From Rhinopomastus cyanomelas (taxonomy: Eukaryota > Chordata > Aves > Bucerotiformes > Rhinopomastidae), in the NCBI GenBank assembly GCA_013400115.1, contig VXBP01007596.1, positions 129,297 to 193,296 of the forward strand: 64,000 nt of DNA, in the 5' to 3' direction. The notes under the pieces are model-generated. The model had not been told where the DNA came from and did not search any database. It worked only from the letters and a program-made list of their open reading frames with translations. Made by a program: the position numbers and the translations under genes. Below are positions 12,138 to 23,800 of this stretch, piece by piece (position 1 is the stretch's first letter; each line of letters starts with the position of its first letter).

Positions 12138-13575
12138 CTCCTCCTTTGTCCAGCACTACAACAGGGAAGACTCAGCATCATAACTATTTATAACTATTGC
12201 TTTTCATAATCATAAAGCAAACTGGGTCATTGACAGGGAGGAACACAAGAGACAGCTCCTGCTATAACAAGGCTTATGAGCGACTGTGTAAGAAGCAGCA
12301 CCCCCAATTTGTCCCCGAAAGCAGTGATTCAAAGTACTGACGCTCATGTGTGCTGCGTGAGCCCAGTGGCACATCCACACACACTGTTAATTTGCTGCTG
12401 TGATCCTGCACTTGAGCAGGTATTAAAGACCCAACTCTCTTCCAGAAATCAGGTCTTAGGGGACTAAGAACAATTGGGTGAGTCCTACATGAAAGCTGAA
12501 CAGGGTCTGTAACGTGGAGCTGTGCAATTAAATGTTCCGTCTGCTTCTGCATGTGCGTTTGGAGATTAAATTTATCCCAAAAGTTCCTGATGCCACAGCA
12601 AGGAATGAAGACATTACAAGAGCTATCTGTGCTCAGACTGGAAAGAACAAAAAAGCTGATGGTCTTCTCTAGCATTGGGTGGGCAGATGTGGGGCGAGGG
12701 GGACACGGAAGGTAGAACCGAGACAGGAAAAATGGATTAAAGCAAGAAAAAGCAAATATCAGGAAAAAAGCAAATATCAGTGGAAAAGAAAGCTTCTGTA
12801 AATTTATCAGCACAATATCTTTTCTTCAAGATACTTGGATAAAAAAGTCTTTCTACCTTAGGAGGAACCTTAGGAGGTAACCTTAGGAGGTCTCCATCAT
12901 CAGCAGGGAGACAACCAGGCATTTCTCCTCGGTCTAAAGTAGCTGAGGGATAGGAGTCCCACTTTGGATCCCCGGACTGGAGTTTCAGGAGGGTTAAGCT
13001 TCTAAGTGTCTCTGCTACAGGAGCAGGACCAAGCCGCTGACTTTGTGCCCGTCAAAGGGACAGTCCCAGCTTTCGGGAGGTGTCTCCTGCCACCTGGCGG
13101 TGCGGGCTGTCGCCGGCACAGCCCTGCACCCCAAACCTGCAGCACCCACCCCGCAGCCTCCCTGAAGCGGAGTCTCAAATCCGACGCCTGCACTCAGACT
13201 GGTGTGAAAAACCAACACCATCCCCGCAGACAGGAGTTACAGACACTGCATTTCCAGCTCGGCCTCTGATGTTACACAAATGGGGTCGTTTCCAAGCCAC
13301 ACCTCCTCTCACCTTCTTTGCTGTGAATGCACAAATAGGAATATTCTGCTCTGCGAGGGTTACCGAGTAATCCCTGTACTTCTGAGTAAACTGCTTTATG
13401 TTAAAGTAAAACCAGTGAGAACCTCCAAATCCTCAGGCACCAGCGTGTGCTATACCTCGGAGGTTTTTGGAGGTGTGGTTCAAAAATAAGCATTAGCAAC
13501 TGTAGGAAGTAGTGATGTTCATGTGCTGCACCAAGCCCCCATTTCTGCAGAAGGTTTCAGTGTAGCCAGGTATTG
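12138..13575. other. Intergenic with a GC-rich patch
   Basis: No repeat or gene recognised. 13010-13210 is GC- and CpG-enriched relative to flanks and could be a small regulatory island; overlapping open frames there in several phases reflect composition, not coding. Confidence 0.5.
12855..12890. repeat. Short tandem repeat, three CCTTAGGAGG units
   Basis: Three copies of CCTTAGGAGG spaced by 2-3 bases. A 17-base direct duplication around AGCAAATATCAG lies about 90 bases upstream. Confidence 0.7.
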
Positions 13576-14072
13576 AATCGCAGAATCACTGAAGGGATTG
13601 GAAGGGACCTCTAGAGATCATCTAGTCCAATCCCCCTGCCAGAGCAGGATCACCTAGAGCAGGTCACACAGGAACATGTCCAGGTGGGTTTTGAAAGTCT
13701 CCAGAGCAGGAGACTCCACAGGCTCTCTAGACAGCCTGTGCCAGGGCTCTGTCACCCTTACGGTGAAAAAGTTGTTCCTTCTGTTCACATGGAACCTCCT
13801 GAGCTCCAGCTTGTACCCATTGCCCCTTGTCCTATCACTGGACATTACTGGGAACATCCTGGCTCCATCCTTCTGACACCCACCCTTTCCATCTTTATAA
13901 ACATTAATGAGGTCACCCCTCAGTCTCCTCTTCTCCAAGCCAAAGAGACCCAGCTCCCTCAGCCTTTCCTCATCAGGGAGATGCTCCAGTCCCTCAATCA
14001 CGATGTGGCTCTGTGCTGGGCTCTCTTAAGCAGTTCCCTGTCCTTGAACTGAGTGGCCCAGAATTGTGACTG
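13576..14072 (-). mobile_element. CR1 LINE, 3' 0.5 kb
   Basis: CAGAATCACTGAAGGGATTG start and antisense ORF2 end with L-G-L-F-G-L-E-K-R-R-L-R-G-D-L-I-N-V-Y-K. Main local subfamily. Confidence 0.92.
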
Positions 14073-14098
14073 CTTTGTTACTGCTGCCTGGCACTGGA

Positions 14099-14275
14099 GA
14101 ATCATAGAATCATTTCAGTTAGAAAAGATCTTCAAGATCATCCAGTACAAACATCTTTGAGCTACAAGACTTCTAAACACATCTGGGGATGTCGATTCAT
14201 CCCCCTCTCTGGGCAGCCTGTCCAAGACCCTTTCAATTAAGATTTTCCTAATGATCACACAGAAGTTGGTCAGTT
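14099..14275 (-). mobile_element. CR1 LINE, short old copy
   Basis: ATCATAGAATCATTTCAGTT followed by the AAGATCTTCAAGATCATCCA block of an older CR1 subfamily. Only 27 bases from the preceding CR1. Confidence 0.8.
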
Positions 14276-16305
14276 TTCAGCCTTGAAAAGGATTTATGGA
14301 CTAAACCAAAATTAGTCTGGAGGTCAAGGATGACCTAGTTCTTTCCTTTTTTACATCTTTACAATGCAAATAATAGGATAAGGTAAAGGAGGAAAAATTG
14401 CAGCCACAAGCCCATAGATCTGAATTGTCTGAAGGACCTAGATATTGTGTGGCCATGAGCCTAAGGCCTCTAGACAGCTCCAGGGCAAAATCTCAGCCAA
14501 CAGGGATTCTGACAATTCTTTTTATAGCTTTAGGATTTCCTCCAGTGCAACTCTGGGACACTCCAGAGGCCTTTGCATAACCTACCTCCATGTGGAAAAG
14601 TGGAGCTGCTGAGTCACTGAGCTGATACACACCTTAATGACTACCCCCACAGCAATCACAGGCTCAGCGTGCACTATGGACTCTTTACCATCCCTTTGTT
14701 TCAAAGATTTTAGGTCATCGCAGGCTGATGGAGGCACATAAGGTGCCTTTTGCTGGAATGAGAAAGGGTTAGTCACACCTCTGTGGGCCACGCTGCCATC
14801 CGAGTATTTTCACAAGGCTTTTGAAGCAGGCTGAGCAGCACATCAATTGCATGGAGCCAGCTTATTTCAGCTGGGCCAGCCCTAGACAAGTTTCTAATGA
14901 AAGCTGAGTTCAGCGAAGGGCTACTGACAAGAGCTGGTCAGAAAAACTGCATTCCTTTACATTCAGACAATGGCAGCTTCTTGGCACACTTGAGGAAACT
15001 GAAGATTGATCTGGAAATACTGCTGGAGTGGTTGATGCAGGTTACACTAAGTGCCTCCCATCCCTATCCTGTTTTATGGGTTGAATGACTACCTTGTTTT
15101 GATGCTGCAATTAGGATTTATGACTGTGATGCCTGGAGAGAGATTAAGTAGAATTAGGACACTTTGCCATGGAGGAAAGTGAGCATAAGACGCCGCTGAA
15201 GGACAACACCCATGCATCATAAAATTATTGCATTTACAACGTGGATTCACTCTGGGGACATTGCTTTTTTCCTAATGATTTTAGCTGAGAGATTAACAGG
15301 CTAGAAAAAGATATTCAGGTTCAATACAGAGAGGAAAAGAGGGGCCATGCTGCCCTGCCCCATAGCTGCTGGCTGTAGGGCAAACCTTGGCACCGTGCTG
15401 CCCACCGTGTCCCCTACTGACAGGCGTTCTGGGAACAAGCCCAGTGTCCCATTTGAGAGCCCAGCTCATCTAGGCTAGAGCTACTGCCTGGCCTCTGCTT
15501 AGCGCTGCTTGGTTTTCTCTGATAGCTGGGTGAATGATTGCCAGCAGTAGTAAATGATTTACTCCACGTAAAGCACTGTCTAATCACAAAGCATATTCCT
15601 CATTATGCTGCGGAGGAAAAACACTGCTTTAGAGTCCCAAAGATCACAACATTATGTGACAATTTACATCGTGAATAATTAAAGGTCAGGACAGTGGTGA
15701 GGAGAGACGTCTATGATTCTTTTCTTCCGTGGTAAGAGAAAGATTCAGTAAAGTTCCTCAGGTTGTCATAATTACTACAGAACTTATGTTCATAGCCAGA
15801 GTGAAGGTACTTTTGGTAGAGTATCTCGGTTCAGAACGCACAGAAAAACCCAGGCATTCTTGCTTTTTCAGCAAAGCAGACCTCCAGTTTGTTTTGTTCC
15901 ATAATAAGCACCTTCTCCTTGTGATCACAGCACTGTTTTTCAGGCGTGTATCACTGCAGCCCCACAGAGCTGACTCCTACCATCTGGTCTCTCTGAAGAT
16001 GCAAGCTACGCAGCCCGGGGGTGAGAAAAACTACATATGCTGCTGGGGCTGCCTGCTTTGCTGCAGGAGGCACTGCTTTCTTGGCTTGCTCGGTCTTCTT
16101 ACTACTACATGCAGCAAGCAATGTCAAGACTGAAGGCAGGTAACCTCACTGTGTGGAAGGCCCTTGGTCACACAGCATGAAATCTTTGGTGCGTTAACTT
16201 TTAACTTCAGCTAGGTTTCCCAGGGATTTAAAAGCCAGATGTTTAAAAAAGAAAGGAGATGAGTGGTCTTTTTTCTCTTATTGGAGACACAGGGAGCAGC
16301 AGTGT
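14276..16305. other. Intergenic, CR1-free 2 kb
   Basis: No gene recognised. It contains a perfect 7+1+7 palindrome AGTAAATGATTTACT at 15549-15563 and a possible small exon at 15944-16139 described in the findings. Confidence 0.5.
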
Positions 16306-16478
16306 AGGCCATGAACGGGCTGCCCAGCGAGGTGGTGGAGTTGCCATCCCTGAATGGGTTCAAAACACATGTAGATGTGGCACTAGGGAACATGGTTTAG
16401 TGGGCAGGGTGGGGTGGGGATCATGGTTGGACTGGATGATCTTGGAGGTGTCTTCCAACCTTAATGATTCTATGAGAC
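16306..16478 (+). mobile_element. CR1 LINE, 3' end
   Basis: Sense 3' end from GAACGGGCTGCCCAGCGAGG to ATGATTCTATG. Same subfamily as the copy at 21150. Confidence 0.88.
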
Positions 16479-18172
16479 TCTCCAATGCCAGAGGTTTAGA
16501 ATCTGCCTTTGGTGCTTTTCGTTGTGCACCCCAAGCTACGGCAGTGTCTGGGCACTGAGGAAGAGCTTAGGAAGACAGTTAATGCAACTACTAAAACCAG
16601 CAGCCAGCTCCTATCTGAACTGAGGGAACTGTCTAACTATGGACCCTACCATGAAGGGAGTGTTTTCCTGAGCTGTTCATTCCAGCTGTAGTTCTTGCAA
16701 GATGGATGACATTTAATTTTTGTGTTGAAGGAACTACCTTCTGCTTCTCTTTCTGAGGTGACTTGAGTGCTGATAGCGAGACTAGTGGGAAATCACCTCC
16801 TGGCACTGCACAAATGAAGTTCTGCTGTAGTGACAAAGCAAGGTGATGATGATGTTCCTATCTGCCCTTACTTCTTCTCTATGCAAAATTTGTATGTGAG
16901 TGAATGCAAGTTGTTCAGGCAAAAACTATTCACAGCCTTAGGGGTTTGGAATGAAGTCTGAATGGTGGGGATGAGCATCAGGAGTAAAGGAGGAAGATTA
17001 TTCCAGTTGTAGTGTGGTACTGATGATTTCTTTGGATCTGAGAAGGCTAACGATGTGGTAATCAATGTTCGAGAGTAAGATCAATGTAGATCTGACTTGA
17101 TCTTGTGGAAGCAGTGGAAAGAACTGGAGAGTTGAAAAGGAGTTATAAATTAAATAAATAATTTTTGTGTAAAATATATGTGTGTGGGCATGTAATTGTC
17201 ACAAAATATGACTTACTCTGCAGGAATATGCAGGTCATTAACTCTTCCAGATGAGAGATTTAACACTAGATCTTAAAACCAGCTCTTCAACATTTTGCCA
17301 GTTGATCCGTACTTGCTAGTAAAAGCCTTTGAGAGAATTACATGTTAAAAATCTTAACATTCCAGCTAAAAATACCCTTCTTTCAGGAAATGTTATGGCA
17401 ATTCCTAGCTACACTACAGGCTGTCTTTGCTCCCTTTGGAAACCCAAGAAATAGGCAAATTATCTTCTACAACTGCTTTTTCATTTAAATTGTGTACGTC
17501 ATTAGTGACAGAATTACTCCTTCTCACAACCCCATTTCTCGCTCACACGGAGGAACAAGTGTGTACAGTTACTTTCTTGACACATCTCGCACCTCTCTCG
17601 ATTTCTCTGGCAAGAACTCTGAGGGGGATGTTGAGAGGGCTGGTGAAACTCCACGAGGTAACCAGCCTGAGATTTCTACAACTTGCATGTGCTGATTTGA
17701 CCTTATTGTTCTGACTTCAGCATCACAATCCACTCCCTAGCATTTGCCAGCAATCAGTACTCAAACAAGGTTGGCCATCTCTTCTGACAGGACACCTCCC
17801 TGAGGGTCTTTTGTGGAGCTGACATTGGGCACAGTCTGCACGTGTTTGACGTGGCTGTGGCAAGATCCTATGTGATGCAGTACAGTAAGAACTCATATGC
17901 CCTATCCATAATGAAACCCATGTAATCCCTCCCCACCTGCCCATCAGACCTCAAAGATTTGTCTTCCTACTGACCTCTTTACTGAGGTCTTGAAGTTGCT
18001 CCAAGACTTGACCAAATGGGTGTGATTTATGTGGCCCAAATGCACTCACCTCTGCTCCTGTGCCAAGCACGTGTCTGGTGTGCGTTGAGGCTGGTCAGTG
18101 GGATGACATGCTGTGATATAGGTAGATTTTATTGTGTATAAATGTTTCTTTCATAACCAAAAGTTCATGGGT
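16479..18172. other. Intergenic, nothing recognised
   Basis: 1.7 kb with no CR1, exon or RNA signature that I can support. Confidence 0.6.
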
Positions 18173-18806
18173 GTTCATGCCATGTGCTCTTGTGGCCAAG
18201 AGGGCCAACAGCATCCTGGGATGGATTAGAAGAGGAGTGGTTAGCAGATCAAGAGAGGTTCTTCTCCCCCTCTACTCTGCCCTGGTGAGACCACACCTGG
18301 AATATTGTGTCCAGTTCTGGGCTCCTCAGTTCAAGAGGGATGTGGAGCTGCTGGAGAGAGTTCAGCGTAGGGCAACGAAGATGATAAAAGAGGTGGAGCA
18401 CCTCCCTTGTGGGGAGAGGCTGAGGGTCTTTAGCTTGGAGAAGAGGAGACTGAGGGGTGATCTCATTCATGTCTACAAATATTTGAGGGGTGGGTGTCAG
18501 GAGGATGGCACTGGGCTGTTCTCGGTGTCATGTAGTGATAGGACGAGGGGCAATGGTTGTAAGCTGGAACATAGGAGGTTCTACATCAACCTGAGAAAGA
18601 ACTTCTTTCTCAGGTTGGTGAGGGTGACGGAACACTGGAACAGGCTGCCCAGGGGGGTTGTGGAGTCTCCCTCACTGGAGATATTCAAGACCCACCTGGA
18701 TGTGTTCCTGTGTGACTCGGTCTAGGTGATCCTGCTGTTGCAGGCGGATTGGACTAGATGATCTTTCGAGGTCCCTTCCAATCCGTAATGATTCTATGAT
18801 TCTATG
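18173..18806 (+). mobile_element. CR1 LINE, 3' 0.63 kb with open ORF2 end
   Basis: A nearly uninterrupted ORF2 C-terminus (S-R-E-V-L-L-P-L-Y-S-A-L-V-R-P-H-L-E-Y to F-L-C-D-S-V), the 3'UTR and a perfect ATTCTATGATTCTATG tail. The open frame of nearly 200 codons marks it as one of the youngest copies here. Confidence 0.95.
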
Positions 18807-18867
18807 TGGAAACCTTCATTTTGGTGGCTCTGAGGGTGCATTTCCAGACATGGGGAAACATCAGGGC

Positions 18868-19055
18868 ATCACAGAATCACAGAACATTAGGGATTGGAAG
18901 TGACCTTGAAAGATCATCCCATCCAATCCCCTTGCCATAGTAGGATCACCTAGACCAAGTCACACAGGAACATATCCAGGGGGGTTTTAAACGTCTCCAG
19001 AGAAGGAGACACCACAATCCCTCCAGGCAGCCCATTCCAGTGCACTGTCACCATC
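18868..19055 (-). mobile_element. CR1 LINE, short 3' copy
   Basis: ATCACAGAATCACAGAACAT start. Main local subfamily, truncated where an older CR1 begins. Confidence 0.88.
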
Positions 19056-19434
19056 ATCTCTGTCAGGCCTCATCCAATCTGGCTTTGAATACCTCCAGGG
19101 AGGGGACAGCCACAACATCTCCAGGCAATTGATTCCAGAGTCTCTCCACCCTTGGACTGAAGAGCTTCTTCCTAAGATCTAGCCTAAACCTCCTCTCCTT
19201 CAGTTTCAAACCATTTTCCCTTGTCCTATTGCTAGATCCCCTTGGGAAAAGTCCCTCTACAGCTTTCCCATAGGTTTTCTTCAGGTTCTGGAAGGCAGCT
19301 CTGAGGTTCCCCTGAAGACTTCTCTTCCTAGGCTGAATACTTCAGCCTGTCCTCATAGCAAAGGTGTTCCAGCCCTTGGATCACCTTTGTGGCCTCCTCT
19401 GAACTCACTCCAACAGCTCTACGTCATTCTTATG
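19056..19434 (-). mobile_element. CR1 LINE, old subfamily, tail missing
   Basis: Begins mid-element (CATCCAATCTGGCTTTGAATACC) with no 3' tail, consistent with the adjacent younger CR1 having inserted into it or with deletion of its tail. Reads antisense through the ORF2 end. Confidence 0.85.
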
Positions 19435-19442
19435 GTTTTCTT

Positions 19443-19938
19443 AGAATTACAGAATCATTAGGGATTGGAAGGGACCTGGAAAGACCATCCCCTACAATCC
19501 CCCTGACACAGCAGGATCACCCTTACCAAGTGACACAGGAACACATCAGGCGAGTCTTAAACATCTCTAGAGAAGGAGACTCCACAATCACCCTGGGCAG
19601 CCTGTTCCAGTGCTCTGTCACCCTCACTGGGAAGAAGTTCCTTCTCAGATGAATGTGGAACCTCCTATGTTCCAGCTCACAACCATTGCCCCTTGTCCTA
19701 TCACTAGATGACACTGAGAAGAGCCCGGCTCCATCCTCCTGACACCCACCCCTCAAATATTTGTAGATATTAATGAGGTCACCCCTCAGTCTCCTTTCCT
19801 CCAAGCTAAAGAGACCCAGCTCCCTCAGCCTCTCCTCATAAGGGAGGTGCTCCACTTCCTTCATCATCCTCATTGCTCTATGCTGGACTCCCTCCCGCAG
19901 CTCCACATCCCTCTGGAACTGAGGGGGCCAGAACTCAT
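19443..19938 (-). mobile_element. CR1 LINE, 3' 0.5 kb
   Basis: TAGAATTACAGAATCATTAG start and a well-kept antisense ORF2 end (L-P-Y-E-E-R-L-R-E-L-G-L-F-S-L-E). Third CR1 of a cluster of three in the same orientation. Confidence 0.92.
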
Positions 19939-20094
19939 TTCATTTGCATTAAAACCATCCAAAACCTGAGCAAAATGTTGGTAATTCTGCCAGCAAAGCA
20001 ACTTTGCCTGAGCTTTCGGTCCCCAGGGTGGCTGATAACGTCGGCATTATCAGTGCAGGGTAATGCTGCTCTGTCCCTCAGGTGAGCAGAGCAC

Positions 20095-20262
20095 GGAGCT
20101 GGTGGAGGCCCCATCTCTGGAGCCATTCAAGGTCAGGCCTGATGGGTTTCTGGGCAATCTGGTCTGGTGAGTGATGCCTCTGCTTGCTGTAGGGGGGTTG
20201 GACTAGATGCCCTCTGGAAGTCCCTTCCAACCCACCACATTCTGTGACGCTACGTTTCTATG
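20095..20262 (+). mobile_element. CR1 LINE, 3' end upstream of PERP copy 1
   Basis: GCTGGTGGAGGCCCCATCTC through CTTCCAACCCACCACATTCTG. It ends about 410 bases before the PERP copy 1 ATG. Same subfamily and orientation as the CR1 upstream of copy 2. Confidence 0.85.
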
Positions 20263-20524
20263 ATCCATGAGCGTCAATCCCCGGCAGGAGGGCAGGGAGC
20301 GTGAAAACCGGCGAGAACGCAAAGTTTAGGTTCTAGACCACAGCTGGGAAGCGGCTCCAGCAGCGGGGAGCTGGCGGCCAGCAAGGGGTTAAGCGCAAGG
20401 CTGGCCCCGGGCACGCCTGGGGTTCCGCGGAGCCGGTGGCGACAAGGCCGGGCCGGCGACTGGCGCAGCCCCACGGTCCCTCCCCTGCCCTCCTCTCCGC
20501 CAACCCCACCGGTCGGAGCTGCCG

Positions 20525-20670
20525 CCGGGCTTAGTCAGAGGAATGTGGGTGGGACTCCGTCCTCCCCGCCGCCCTATAAACCCGCCTGGCCCGGCACAGC
20601 CGCCGTGTCCCGTCCCGGCGGAGCGCTCCCGTTGCCGCCCAGCACCAGCCCGGGCGGGCAGACGGGCAGG
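20525..20670 (+). promoter_or_regulatory. Core promoter and 5'UTR of PERP copy 1
   Basis: A TATAAA box lies at 20575-20580, 90 bases before the ATG, inside a strongly GC- and CpG-rich block running from about 20275 to 20940. Just upstream are a TTAGTCA (20531-20537, one base off the AP-1 consensus) and GGAATGT (20540-20546, an exact reverse TEAD/MCAT element). AP-1 plus TEAD would suit epithelial expression; that is inference. I see no full p53 response element here. Confidence 0.6.
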
Positions 20671-20881
20671 ATGGTGGCCTGTGGCCTCGCGTGCTGGCGG
20701 TGCCGCTGGCTCCTGCCGCTGCTGCTGGGCCTGGCCATCATCATGGGCATCATCGCGCTGGCGGGTCGCGGCTGGCTCGAGTCCGAGTCGGCGCCCTACG
20801 TGCAGCAGGCGTCGCTCTGGGAGAGCTGCACCCGCGGCGAGGAGGACCTCAACTGGAGCTGCGAGTCCCTCATGGACTACG
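20671..20881 (+). CDS. PERP: PERP copy 1, coding exon 1
   Basis: This exon encodes residues 1-70 plus the first base of codon 71. The ATG has A at -3 and G at +4, and the product begins like mammalian PERP (M-x-x-C-G-L-A-C). It carries TM1 and the first extracellular loop with W35, S-L-W, C53 and C64. The donor is G|GTAAGC at 20882. An open frame continues upstream of the ATG, but the homologous start and the promoter position argue against a longer protein. Confidence 0.93.
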
Positions 20882-23800
20882 GTAAGCGGGGAGCCCCGCG
20901 GCTGGAGCGGGACGGGTGTCCCCACCCCGCCCCTTCGGGCGTCGAGCTTCCTTGTGGAGTCATTACTAGCGCTGTTTCGGGGCTTAAACTAGCAGAGAAG
21001 CGCAGGTCTAGCGATCTTCTCTGGGGAGCAGCTCTTCCTGGCGTGGGGCTTCCTTCTGGAACCAGACCAAAGGTGTTTCAGGGCTTCAGTCAGCCGAGAA
21101 ATGCAGGTCTGGGCGGCTCCAGGGCCATCGGCTCTCGGGAGTGACTCTCCCCAGTGCTGGAACAGGCTGCCCGAGGAGGGGGTGGAGTCGCCGTCCCTGG
21201 AGGTGTTCGAAAGAGGAGCAGATGTGGCTCTGTGCGATTTGGTTTAGTGGACAGGGTGGGGTTGGGTTCATGGCTGGACAGGATGATCTTGCGGGTCTCT
21301 TCTAATCTTTATGGTTCTGTGATTCCTGGCATGGAGTTTCCCTTGTGGAATCGTCAGCAAAGCTACTTCAGGGCTTAAACTCAGGTCTAGACAGCTCCAG
21401 GGCAATCTCCTCTATTGGCACAACAGTGCAAAGCCAAGATGTTGGTGGTTCTTAGTTGTAAGAGTTTATTTCACAACCAGAGTAGGAGCCTGCTGGCCAC
21501 GAGTCCCTCCTCCAGGTGGCTTTCTTCCCACTGTGCGCAGTACCAGCAGCCCCACCTGGCCGCAGGCAGCTCGCTTTGTTGGGTGCTGGAAACCCTCCTG
21601 CCCAGTGTCCTGTGCAGAGCTACACCTGAACAACAGTGAAAGGGGCTTGTCCCAGCCCTCCACAGCGAGAGAGCCCCTCAGTATAACCCTGCAAGGGACC
21701 TCTGCTCTAGATTGCATCCTGATCCACAGTTTAAAATGATGTGCTGTGAGTTTGCAGGCAGAAAAAAACCTGTTTTCTCTCTGAACCCCTCCAGTACTGG
21801 GACCTAAATAGGGGGATAATTGTTCCTCTGTTTGAACTTGCTGAACTGATTCTGTGTCATATGTAAGTGTAATGTTCTTGCCGTATACTCCCACTTTCCA
21901 GGTTTCTTGGGGGGGTGGTTTTGGTTCACTAGAACATGTGGGCCCTGCTATATCTTCTTTTCCCTCAAAATATTTGTGGAGAATAAACTTTAAGGTCCTG
22001 GATGAGGGGACTTTGGTGACAGGGCATCATAGAACCATTAGGGATTGAAAGGGACCTTGACAGATCATCCCGTCCAATCCCCCCGTCACAGCAGGATCAC
22101 CTAGACCAAGTCACACAGGAACACGTACAGGTGGGTTTTAAATGTCTCCAGAGAAGGAGACTCCACAACCTCCCTGGGCATCTTAGTGTTTCTGCTGGGA
22201 GAGCTGGGACTGCTTCCCTCTGCAGCCCTGACTTCCAGCAGCTTCTCATTGCAACACTTGCACAAAAGCTGAATGTATTGCAAGAGCAGTGGCCTCACGT
22301 CTCAGCCAGGTGATGTCTGCAGGTTTTACTGGAGGTGGAAGAAATCTGGCTACTGGGACAAAAACATCCCTCTCCCCTACCTGACAGAAGAGAAACAGAT
22401 GCAGAGCTGTGGGAATGTGCACCGCACAGGGAGGAAGCGTGAATACAGCAGCAGTGGAGCTGCTGAAATTTGCTGTCTCCTGCAGTGATGCTGCTTCTTG
22501 AGTCCTTGAGAGCTGATGGATGTGTGGTTTGTGGCAGCCCCGAGTGTTTCAGGGCAAAAGCAACTTGCAGCAGAAAGGTTTTTTGTCGTTAACAAGCTGT
22601 CAGAGAAGAGCAGCATCCTTGACTTGGCTGGTGTGTTTAAACCAAAGCTCAGTCCTTTGGCTTATTTAGACCGCGCCTCGTCTCTGATTTTCATGACATC
22701 AATGCCACGGTCTTCTCAAATACCATTTACCTCCAGAGAGCAGTTCGGGTTTGATTTGTTTTGTTTCCTTTCTCCTATGCTAATGCAGTTAGGCTCAGAA
22801 TAGGTGAAGGCATTTACAAAGGAAAAAAGGCCTAGCAGGCGTTTCCAGCGCTGCTGCAGGGAAATAAAAGGTAAATTAATTGCGATGCGTAAGCTGTGTT
22901 TTGCATACAGCAACTACTCTGCACTAACCATCCTGTGCCTCTCCTGACGAGAGGAAAACTTCAGAGTGGATCCCCATTAACAGAAAACTCCATTAGACAG
23001 TGTCTTGATTGAGCTGTGGAATGTGTGGTAACAAGAGGAAAAGCAGCTGACCCACTGACTTGAAGGGGGGGTGGAGTGGGGGCAGGAACAGACAAACAAA
23101 GATTTGCAAGTAGAAGTGTCTCTAAATGCCACATGAAAGGGAAGAAGCAGTAAGGAAAAAAGTAGGATGTCTTCTGGTAGGGAAGCAGGGAAGGGGTTTT
23201 GTGTAGAGCTCTGTACTGGTTTGTGTCTGGGAAGTACCTGGCTGGCAGCGCCCGGCTGTTATCAAGATTTTGCAAGGCAGAGCTGCTGTTCTGCAGCGTT
23301 AACATGACTCCAGATGACTTACTCTGGACCATTAAACTGTTGCCTGTGTGTTTAAAACCTATCAGCAATCCATCAGACATGACAAGGGTTGTTTGCAATG
23401 TGGTTACTTGGGGAGGGTGGTTGTCTTTGTACTGATGAGGCTGCAAGTTTAGGAGCGACATTTGCGGGTGGCTCTGTCCTGCTGGTGCTGAGCAGCTGCT
23501 CCCAGCGACGGTGCTTTGACTTTCCACTGTAAAAGCTGGGTGTGTAGGTGTGTGGTAAAGGTGATCCCACGGAGGTGAGCTCTTTCTTGTATTCCCGACA
23601 GCCAGCTGGTGCATTAAGGAAGCAACTACCGACGGAGAAAAAGGGAGGCATTCATCTTAATGCTTACTAAGTGCCAAGGTAAAGTTTGAACCTAGAAGTA
23701 GGAACCCAGCCTTTGTGATCGGGTTGTGTCCCTACAGGCATGGACAGGTTACTGGTAAAGCTTGGCCTCACCGAGGGGCCAGTTAAATTGAGGAGGAAAG

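Noticed and set aside
12274..12813. Antisense 179-codon open frame with a hydrophobic start
   Set aside because: The hydrophobic start comes from a poly-purine tract; the rest resembles no protein I know, so it looks like a chance frame.
18132..18725. Long sense open frame that could be called a hypothetical gene
   Set aside because: It is the C-terminal end of CR1 ORF2 with the expected 3'UTR and tail; it is mobile-element sequence, not a host gene.
20389..20992. Long open frames on both strands around PERP exon 1
   Set aside because: Shadow frames from high GC content; only the frame starting at 20671 shows PERP similarity.
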